The notes below the pieces were generated by a model that had not been told where the DNA came from, made no database searches, and worked only from the letters and a program-made list of their open reading frames with translations. Below are positions 27,801 through 33,005 of a DNA stretch of 33,005 nucleotides, piece after piece (position 1 is the first letter of the stretch; every line of letters starts with the position of its first letter). The stretch comes from a virus, in the IMG/VR virus record IMGVR_UViG_3300030102_004693, positions 1 through 33,005 of that record; one strand, given 5' to 3'. The position numbers and the translations under genes are program-made.

Positions 27801-29025
27801 TTACAAACCTGATAAACTTTGATCCAAATTTTCCAGCTATTGGAAATTTTTCTCCTAACTTACGAAGGGATGCACCAAATCCAGATGTGGCCTTTGGTAA
27901 ATTTATTGCGGCTTTTGCTGCTTGAAGTGCTTCATATGTCTCTACGGTATCTTGCTCTATTTTAGCAGTATGTGCTTTGACCCTTTGAGAATAATCTGCT
28001 TTGGCAGAACCAAATGCATTCTTAATCTCTTTCTTAAATGCGATAGCTTTAGGATCGGACTTGCTTGTAAATAACTTAGCCCCCTTTAGTTCATTAAGTG
28101 CCGTTATTGGTGGCCTCTTTATAACAGTTTTTCCAGATTGTTCCCTGATAATCCTATCAGTTATTTTGGGATCCCTGACCCCACTCGCACTATCTATAAA
28201 ACGATCAATAGTAAAATCGACATCATCTCCAACCGTCTTGGATATGTCTTCAGCAAACCTATCTATGATATTATCATTTATACCTAATTTGGGTTTGTCG
28301 AGATTGTTGACGATCTTTCTGGATATAAACCTCGATCTTCCCTCAAGTCCATCAGCCGGAGTTCCAACATCCACAAAAAGATCATTCATTTTTTCCCTAA
28401 GATCTTCTCTATATTTGGTGTCGGTTGCCACTTTCTCATCAACCTTCTCGGGCGTTAGTTTAGAAATTTTATCGAACACACCTTTCTGAGCGGCAATACC
28501 AATTCCGGTACCTGCCGCCGCACCAAACCCAGCACCAAAGGTGGCACTAGTTAAATACTCTTCAAAGGTGGGAAACCTGCCTTCATCTACAGCGGTCTGT
28601 ATCGTGCGTTCCCCAGCGGCTATGCCGCCACTACGGATGGCTTCAGTCCTTGCAAATTTTGCAAGTTGAGGAATGGCTAATCTTCCTGTTGCGGTGGCGG
28701 CCAATTTGCCAGCACCTGGTATTATGTTCAACGCACCAGAACCCAGCATTTGTCCCAGAGAAAATTCATTACCTATGGCCTTCTGTGCCAGATAGTTAGA
28801 GAACATACCTCCAGCAAAACTTAATACTGGGTAAGACAGCCCAAACGTATATGGTGCTAGTGCGGCACCAAGGGCTTGAGAAGCTACACCTCCAGTGACA
28901 TCAATACCCATGCCAAGGCCATATCGGCCAAGGCCAGGTCCGGCATCTAATGGCATGCCAGACATGCCTGTGCTTTGACGCTGCTCTTGTTCTTCTCTAG
29001 TGATATATTGCCTACTTAGAGCCAT
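24835..29025 (-). CDS. Very large internal virion / ejection protein candidate, 1396 aa
   Basis: This is the longest gene in the window. The first 200 residues have Gly/Ala-rich hydrophobic stretches (VASQALGAALAPYTFG, GAGFGAAAGTGIGIAAQ) that could cross a membrane. The middle is long and helical with many Lys and Glu. Around residues 760-960 comes FNPASYAPNLIGNFASVAAS, then YNVGDVTMRYVSWKG and NPFINFTAELMRNMYNQGRF, a pattern I associate with large phage polyvalent and internal proteins. A hydrophobic Gly-rich segment (GVVVGGGGAMIDVV) follows. No transglycosylase or protease motif is clear. In short-tailed phages such proteins leave the head with the DNA and form a conduit. It is last in its operon and overlaps the 467-aa gene by 14 bases. 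Confidence 0.65.
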   Translation of the reverse strand: MALSRQYITREEQEQRQSTGMSGMPLDAGPGLGRYGLGMGIDVTGGVASQALGAALAPYTFGLSYPVLSFAGGMFSNYLAQKAIGNEFSLGQMLGSGALNIIPGAGKLAATATGRLAIPQLAKFARTEAIRSGGIAAGERTIQTAVDEGRFPTFEEYLTSATFGAGFGAAAGTGIGIAAQKGVFDKISKLTPEKVDEKVATDTKYREDLREKMNDLFVDVGTPADGLEGRSRFISRKIVNNLDKPKLGINDNIIDRFAEDISKTVGDDVDFTIDRFIDSASGVRDPKITDRIIREQSGKTVIKRPPITALNELKGAKLFTSKSDPKAIAFKKEIKNAFGSAKADYSQRVKAHTAKIEQDTVETYEALQAAKAAINLPKATSGFGASLRKLGEKFPIAGKFGSKFIRFVKPSTSIPREIVAILEEQGHNVKKYDAIAARTGESVDKALRRAELSVSDRESLIDDINNFILNDVNNINPKFFESVKEDLFEWRNTVQELQYDLLGLLGSKTFKLNKTLSDRLIEAIDKSIKEKNYVTKVYSFYEDATFTPDTGKLQLAALNEEIERLTAKKMNESLPNGEKRYTTKGGARRAARTQATEEMKRRMEYSAKAMNDPSQRAKRIQDANEMNFQAEGILAGKTEYGPKMREFLGEIKDPAESMRQTLAKSARLTNALKADEKLISIFSDPKIQQALNIQNKSSKSPNLNLQPLLTQTSLGKETANKILVPKEINDGLQDIFYSDSGVLMNNAVGKFVLDNMSALTGLTKISKTLFNPASYAPNLIGNFASVAASGINPFKDMKRGFGLAFSEFGGFRKAVYGKGEARSAFNKDKNRFEELGLGSGNVLTSELRRAGKGGLLGNTVQAIAAPFSKLYNVGDVTMRYVSWKGTQRQLINAIPELAEEANLGKLERAAARIVNDTFQNYDKVPELLKKLSQMGIANPFINFTAELMRNMYNQGRFASKMMRDQKGFMTEIGLSDINLSEQAKSGLFKLGLKRAATLGVVVGGGGAMIDVVTSNASKLPFGNYKDLNENEKTAFNETIAKSWHKGKRMVILMNEDGKTGKYFDSEYLVPQTLLYSAMRAGLDERGMELLPKLLADNFLGEGGFLLQAAPALLSGKDQNGREISVEPGIANRLVDNLQEFIKIAFEPGVVRELDRWNNTIRGQENSLEMLALVGRLVGFRHEEFDLERDAARRMAPQTTALNNAKGMLGVSRKYDIKEEYDRKYLKLNQDREGVLQQLTKHYENLKTLGLDDEQALNVLDETALSVNDKFETITGYYSPMPYDEPVTKTEQYEALGSTPKERLDAIKAMKGQVNPVEIRSFVDIHKRMVRKSLRKGPTLPSSLALLRKMNKEERLRRLTDPDGPYRLTRSNTPLIREFQRIGILERDMIPYLPTGQ

Positions 29026-30415
29026 ATGGATTTATCGTTCTCGGATATGATCTTGACTTGATATTTGCTAGGGAAACACTCCTTCTTAGCTTTTCATCCC
29101 TAACTCTTTTTGTTTCCCTTCGGTCTTTAGACTCTTGAACCAAAATATCTTTAATCTGTGAAAAGTCATCTTCTGACAATCCAGAATTTGATGACCTAAA
29201 TGCAGAGAGAGCTTGATCTAACTCACCCATACTCAAATCACCTGTGGGAGATATTATGTTTTTGAGATTAGATAGTGACTCCGCTACGTCTAATGCGTTT
29301 TTGGTTGGAGCGGGTGTATCTGGTGCCTCTGGATCCGTAACGGGTGGATCACCCATTTTAGTTGGATCGACACCAAGCCCAGTAATTGGATCTGGGACAG
29401 AAGATGCTTGCTTACGAATCATAGCCATTCCCTGCTGGAATTCTTCTTGGCTTATTTCACCTGCATCCAATCTAAGTTTTAGTGCATTAGCCGCATCCTG
29501 AGCTGCCCGACCTAATCCACCTCCCGAATTAGCAGATTCCATTATTCTTAAATTTCCGTTTCCAGTAGGTATAGCATATCCAAGAATCTCTTCAGGATTA
29601 TTTGGATTTGGTATTGGTATCGCTTTAGGTGCTGTAGGATTTTCCTTTTCCAAAGCAGAAAAAATCTTACCTTGTTGCTCAACCGTAAATTTATCTAGGT
29701 TGGTAACTTCATCAATACTCTTAACGTCGCCAGTTGCTATTCCGGCAGTTACTTCGGATAAAAGTTTTCCTGATGCTATTTCTCCTTTAGTTGCATTTGT
29801 CAACGCCCTTTGTCTATCAAGCTCTGCACTCACCACTTGGGCGTCTAAACCAGTTCTGGATGATACAGTATTAACAAGGGTGGCGTAGTCGGTAGGTGTT
29901 AATTTTTCAACATTTGGATCTTCAAATATAGCTGTCGCATCACCACCAGCTTCAAGATTTATAGCTGTAGGTAAAAGACCTTGGAGTGCTTTTGCTGATT
30001 CTTTTGCCGTTTCCCTGTCTTCTTTTTGCCTTTCAAAATCGTCCATTCGGGCTTTAATCAATCGAATATTAGCATTAGCTTCCTTTGTAGCAAGATTGAT
30101 TTTTTGTTGTTCTCTTCCAAACTTAATAACCTCATCGGCACCAGTCAATTTTATCAAGCTAGCTGGATCAGTTATTCCGGGAACAGACTTTCTAAAACTA
30201 GGATCATTTAACAGACCCGTGGCTATTCCCATTGCAATTTCATTCTTCTCCTTAATCTGCTGCTGCTTTTTCTTTCTCTCCAAACCAGCACCTATCGTGT
30301 TGATTAGGCCGGAAATAGATTGTGATCTAGCGTTTCTAGCTGCCGCCAGATTGTTTATAGATGGAGCCAATGCGGCTAGGGCCGCTGGCGATGTTCCTCC
30401 TGAAAATGTAGCCAT
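29012..30415 (-). CDS. Helical internal virion protein candidate, 467 aa
   Basis: The N-terminus is Ala/Ser/Gly-rich (MATFSGGTSPAALAALAPSI) and followed by long charged helices (EFGREQQ-like repeats such as INLATKEANANIRLIKARMD, DFERQKEDRETAKESAKAL). A Pro-rich linker with DPPVTDPEAPDTPAPTK near residues 345-375 leads to a basic C-terminal helix with KDRRETKRVRDEKLRRSVS. No enzyme motif and no Cys. The coiled-coil composition and place before the 1396-aa protein fit the second of the three internal/ejection proteins of podoviruses. The start ATG lies 46 bases after the stop of the 488-aa gene. Confidence 0.6.
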   Translation of the reverse strand: MATFSGGTSPAALAALAPSINNLAAARNARSQSISGLINTIGAGLERKKKQQQIKEKNEIAMGIATGLLNDPSFRKSVPGITDPASLIKLTGADEVIKFGREQQKINLATKEANANIRLIKARMDDFERQKEDRETAKESAKALQGLLPTAINLEAGGDATAIFEDPNVEKLTPTDYATLVNTVSSRTGLDAQVVSAELDRQRALTNATKGEIASGKLLSEVTAGIATGDVKSIDEVTNLDKFTVEQQGKIFSALEKENPTAPKAIPIPNPNNPEEILGYAIPTGNGNLRIMESANSGGGLGRAAQDAANALKLRLDAGEISQEEFQQGMAMIRKQASSVPDPITGLGVDPTKMGDPPVTDPEAPDTPAPTKNALDVAESLSNLKNIISPTGDLSMGELDQALSAFRSSNSGLSEDDFSQIKDILVQESKDRRETKRVRDEKLRRSVSLANIKSRSYPRTINPYGSK

Positions 30416-30461
30416 GTTTTTTAAGTGTTTGTTGTTTTTAAATTAAGCACTAAATTAATAT

Positions 30462-31928
30462 TTAACCAAATTGTCTAGTTGTCGGCATCGGCATGTATTG
30501 GTTAAGGAAAGAATTTGCAAAGGGGTTAGAGGACACTTGACTACCTCCGCCCAAACCTGCATTTGGATTTAGTGGTCGATTTAAATAAGCTCCAAACGCT
30601 TGTCCCAGAATGTTAAGGTTTCCTGTTTGTTCAGCAACACGTAAAGCCTCTTGGTCCAACCCAAACTGACGTTCTGCTCCCTCTAGTCCAAACAATTCCA
30701 TTGGGCTTGGTGTGGCAGCAGATGCCTGTCTTGAAATGTCTCCGGCCAACCTCAATCCTGGAGTTAGGTCGGCTGCCTGTACGGCAGCTCCGGTAAATGG
30801 AGAAAGAGCATATGCTTCTCGCGTGGCCATGTCCGCAGTTAGCTCGCCAGCATCAAAAATGTTTTGCAGTCTTTGTCCACGCAAACCTTCGTCTGCTCCT
30901 ACCAAACTAAAAACTTCTTCGATTTGCTCCAAGTTTCCTCGCCTCTGTCCAGTTGCGGAACGGCCAGCCTCGATCGCATCTCTTCTCTGCCTTCCACTAA
31001 GCCCTTGGTCCAATCGTGCCATCTCCTGACTTCGGATGTTTTCCAAATCTTGGAAGGTGTCCCTCATTTGAGAAACGCCCTGCAATGGAGAAGCAAAAGC
31101 GTTAATCATATCTTCATAGGAAGCATCTGCTCCGGCTCCTGATGCTTCGCCTAATGCACCTGTCTGCTGTCTAGCCGTTTCTCTAGCAATATCAAATCCA
31201 GCAATTGGGTCATCTCCGGTCATGCCGAGTTGGCTTCGAGCAAAGGCATCAAGACCTGCTCCGGCAACGCCAGCCATGCCTCCTACAATGTCGGTAGCTG
31301 CTGGGGCGTAATCCCCCATGAAATCTGTTATTTCTGGCAATGCGCCAGTTTGTGTTGATGGAATAAGTCTTGTTGCCATGTTAGGTGGTGGTGGTGGTGG
31401 TGGTGGTGGTGGAGGTGGTGGTTCTTTTTTTTCGTTTGGAGGGAAAGTTATAGGTATTTGAGTTTCGTCGTCGTCGAAGTTAATAAATCCAAATGCTGCA
31501 CCAGGTCCTAGCCCTATGGAAGTATTGGGAAATCCTGGAAAACGAGTGCTTGGACCGAGTGGTCTATTAGTGGCTCGCTGAATGGTATTCTTGGGTTGTG
31601 TGTTTTTTTCTTCCTGCTTTTTTTGCTTCTGCTCTTTCTTGGCTTTTTCCGCGTCGTCAGCGATCTGTTTTCCGGTAGGATAGGCGGGTGTTTTTTTAGT
31701 TACGGAGTAGCCACCGCCACCTACATCTCCGAAGAAAAAGACATCGTCTGAGTCTTCGTCTGAGTCTTGTTCATAAGCGTCTAACCCTGGAAAATATTCA
31801 AAATCATAATCAATGTCGGTGTCGGCCCCAGAAGTTGAAAACGGATCAAGCTCAAAAATTTCGTCGGAACCCAACTCCAAGTCATCGTAGTATCCGTCGT
31901 CTTCGTATGGATCTATATCAGTAGCCAT
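30462..31928 (-). CDS. Internal virion protein candidate with acidic N-terminus and polyproline tract, 488 aa
   Basis: The first 80 residues are extremely acidic and Tyr-rich (DPYEDDGYYDDLELGSDEIF; EQDSDEDSDDVFFFGD), followed by a Lys/Gln block and a run of 13 prolines at about residues 169-181. The C-terminal 300 residues are helical and Ala/Gly-rich (AGVAGAGLDAFARSQLG, LSGRQRRDAIEAGRSATGQR). GGAAGGAT precedes the ATG. No known enzyme motif. It is encoded between the tail fibre and two internal-protein candidates, so a virion role is likely. The polyproline tract would stall ribosomes and needs EF-P in the host. An ATG follows the tract and could allow a shorter product, without further evidence. 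Confidence 0.55.
   Translation of the reverse strand: MATDIDPYEDDGYYDDLELGSDEIFELDPFSTSGADTDIDYDFEYFPGLDAYEQDSDEDSDDVFFFGDVGGGGYSVTKKTPAYPTGKQIADDAEKAKKEQKQKKQEEKNTQPKNTIQRATNRPLGPSTRFPGFPNTSIGLGPGAAFGFINFDDDETQIPITFPPNEKKEPPPPPPPPPPPPPNMATRLIPSTQTGALPEITDFMGDYAPAATDIVGGMAGVAGAGLDAFARSQLGMTGDDPIAGFDIARETARQQTGALGEASGAGADASYEDMINAFASPLQGVSQMRDTFQDLENIRSQEMARLDQGLSGRQRRDAIEAGRSATGQRRGNLEQIEEVFSLVGADEGLRGQRLQNIFDAGELTADMATREAYALSPFTGAAVQAADLTPGLRLAGDISRQASAATPSPMELFGLEGAERQFGLDQEALRVAEQTGNLNILGQAFGAYLNRPLNPNAGLGGGSQVSSNPFANSFLNQYMPMPTTRQFG
31384..31422 (-). repeat. Trinucleotide repeat encoding 13 prolines
   Basis: The plus strand reads nine GGT units, one GGA and three GGT units in a row (39 bases), giving CCA/CCT proline codons on the coding strand. 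Nine identical units in a row make this a slippage-prone microsatellite; length changes stay in frame and would vary the linker length of the 488-aa protein. Confidence 0.9.
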
Positions 31929-31930
31929 TT

Positions 31931-33005
31931 TTATCCTTCCAACGTCTGCACTCTAGCTTCCAAAGCCTCAATTTTAGCTACAGCTTCTTGCAATGCTGCG
32001 GTCAAAATCGGTACTAGTTTAGATTGGTCGATGCCTTGATAGTCAGGAACACTGCGAGTACCCATCACTGCTTCAGTGACAAGATCCCCTTCCTCGTTAT
32101 AAACCGCAGGAGACACTTCGTACTCCTCGTCCTTCATTGCATCTTTTTCCCCGCCTATAGCTTCAGGAACAACATCCGATACTTCATGAGCCAAGAACCC
32201 ATCCACAATCCGATCTTCACCAATAAAGTTAAATCGTACTGGATTGAGTTGCTTTACGCGATCAATGCCGTCTGAAACATCAACTACATTTTCTTTTAGT
32301 CGATAGTCCGAGGATGTTTGGTATGCCACAGATGTGGCCCCAGTAATTTCTATACTTCCAGCTTCTGTAACTGATCCAGATGTATTGCGGAACACAACAA
32401 CGTCTCCTGTACCTTGTCGAGCAAAATTTCCTGCTACATCATTAACTCGGCTAACATGAAGTGTGGAACCATTCGACCCTTGGCTTTCTAGCATGATACC
32501 ATGTGACGTGGTGTTTGTTATTCCCGGGAACACCCCTGATCCGGACTTGTTGTGATAAACATGATCGCTAGTACCAGTTCCATCCCCGATCTCAAGCCTA
32601 GAAGAAGGGCTTGTATTATTGAGTCCTACGTTGCCATCAGCTCGGATTTTTAACGCAACAGTATCTACCGTTCCATCTGTGTTTGCATCAGTAGCTACAT
32701 AAAATCCATCATTAGCATCATTAGCTGGAACTTCTACACCAACATGAAAAGCCCCACCTGATACACCTTTTGTAGTAATAATAGCTGCTTCGCTCGATCC
32801 TCCAACACTTACAGCAGGAGTAACTCCCCCCTTCAACACCATATCAGCTACAGAATCATCGCCAATTCTAATATTGCCAACAACCTGTAAAGCTTCATCA
32901 GGCGTCGAATGGCCTATGCCGACACGTCCATTACCCCTAACCAGCATTACTGGTGTAGCGGATTGTGTCCGACAAGCTAAAATATCGCCACCAGTTGTAG
33001 ATGAT
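31931..33005 (-). CDS. Tail fibre/spike with C-terminal S74 intramolecular chaperone, N-terminus outside window
   Basis: The frame is open upstream of the first in-window ATG (32947) to the window edge, encoding TTGGDILACRTQSATPVMLV before GNGRVGIG, so the true start lies beyond 33005. The visible part has fibre-type repeats (GRVGIGHSTPDEALQVVG, GNVGLNNTSPSSRLEIGDG). About 125 residues from the C-terminus comes TSSDYRLKENVVDVSDG, the hallmark of the peptidase S74 / endosialidase chaperone domain. There the Ser before Asp is the self-cleavage residue in the family. FIGEDRIVDGFLAHEVSDVVPEA and a coiled-coil end (AVAKIEALEARVQTLE) follow as expected. The domain trimerises the fibre and is then cut off. 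It is the host-recognition gene. Confidence 0.88.
   Translation of the reverse strand, partial: SSTTGGDILACRTQSATPVMLVRGNGRVGIGHSTPDEALQVVGNIRIGDDSVADMVLKGGVTPAVSVGGSSEAAIITTKGVSGGAFHVGVEVPANDANDGFYVATDANTDGTVDTVALKIRADGNVGLNNTSPSSRLEIGDGTGTSDHVYHNKSGSGVFPGITNTTSHGIMLESQGSNGSTLHVSRVNDVAGNFARQGTGDVVVFRNTSGSVTEAGSIEITGATSVAYQTSSDYRLKENVVDVSDGIDRVKQLNPVRFNFIGEDRIVDGFLAHEVSDVVPEAIGGEKDAMKDEEYEVSPAVYNEEGDLVTEAVMGTRSVPDYQGIDQSKLVPILTAALQEAVAKIEALEARVQTLEG

Noticed and set aside
28001-28489. Plus-strand 162-codon frame rich in Leu and Ser
   Set aside because: It is antisense to the 1396-aa internal protein gene; the hydrophobic composition is what the reverse of a Lys/Asp-rich coding sequence gives.

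Overview
This window is almost entirely bacteriophage DNA. It looks like a short-tailed (podovirus-like) dsDNA phage with a large terminase, a portal of about 700 residues, an acidic scaffold, a SU10-type HK97-fold capsid protein, adaptor and nozzle tail proteins, a very large internal virion protein and a tail fibre with an S74 autoprocessing chaperone. I see no rRNA, tRNA, integrase, RNA polymerase or bacterial housekeeping gene. The host cannot be named from the sequence.

Layout. (1) Positions 1-14615, minus strand, read right to left: the late operon. It runs TerS, two small genes, TerL, two small genes, portal, GH24-type lysozyme, a small gene, scaffold, major capsid protein, a putative decoration protein, a terminator, small head/connector genes, tail adaptor, lysis/membrane genes, a chain of eight tiny very basic proteins, and a tail nozzle protein that runs off the left edge. 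A good sigma70-like promoter lies directly in front of TerS. (2) 14873-16765, minus strand: a short early operon of small proteins, including two micro membrane proteins and an HhH DNA-glycosylase-like protein, closed by a rho-independent terminator. (3) 16748-16940: a divergent control region with three copies of a GCTTTACNGTAA palindrome and three copies of a GGGGAGTGTGCYTA direct repeat. (4) 16940-24698, plus strand: the replication operon. It holds a winged-helix protein, a DnaA domain IV-like protein, an ABC-type ATPase plus Mom-like GNAT pair, primase-helicase, SSB-like protein, RecB-type nuclease, HNH nuclease, a second PD-(D/E)XK-like protein, a dNTP pyrophosphohydrolase-like protein and small unknowns. 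(5) 24785-24816: a strong hairpin terminator between converging operons. (6) 24835-33005, minus strand: internal/ejection proteins and the tail fibre, whose 5' part lies beyond the right edge.

The two window edges both cut minus-strand tail genes. If the genome is circular or circularly permuted, the nozzle gene leaving at position 1 would lead to the fibre gene entering at 33005, and all structural genes would form one transcription unit. No DNA polymerase is encoded in the window, so replication probably uses the host polymerase with phage initiator-like proteins, helicase-primase, SSB and recombination nucleases.

The most unusual parts are the ABC ATPase/GNAT pair (a split form of a known but functionally undescribed ABC-acetyltransferase fusion, with Mom-like features suggesting DNA base modification), the chain of tiny basic proteins coupled mostly by TAATG junctions, and the repeat-rich divergent control region. 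Function calls rest on motifs read by eye; no database search was possible.
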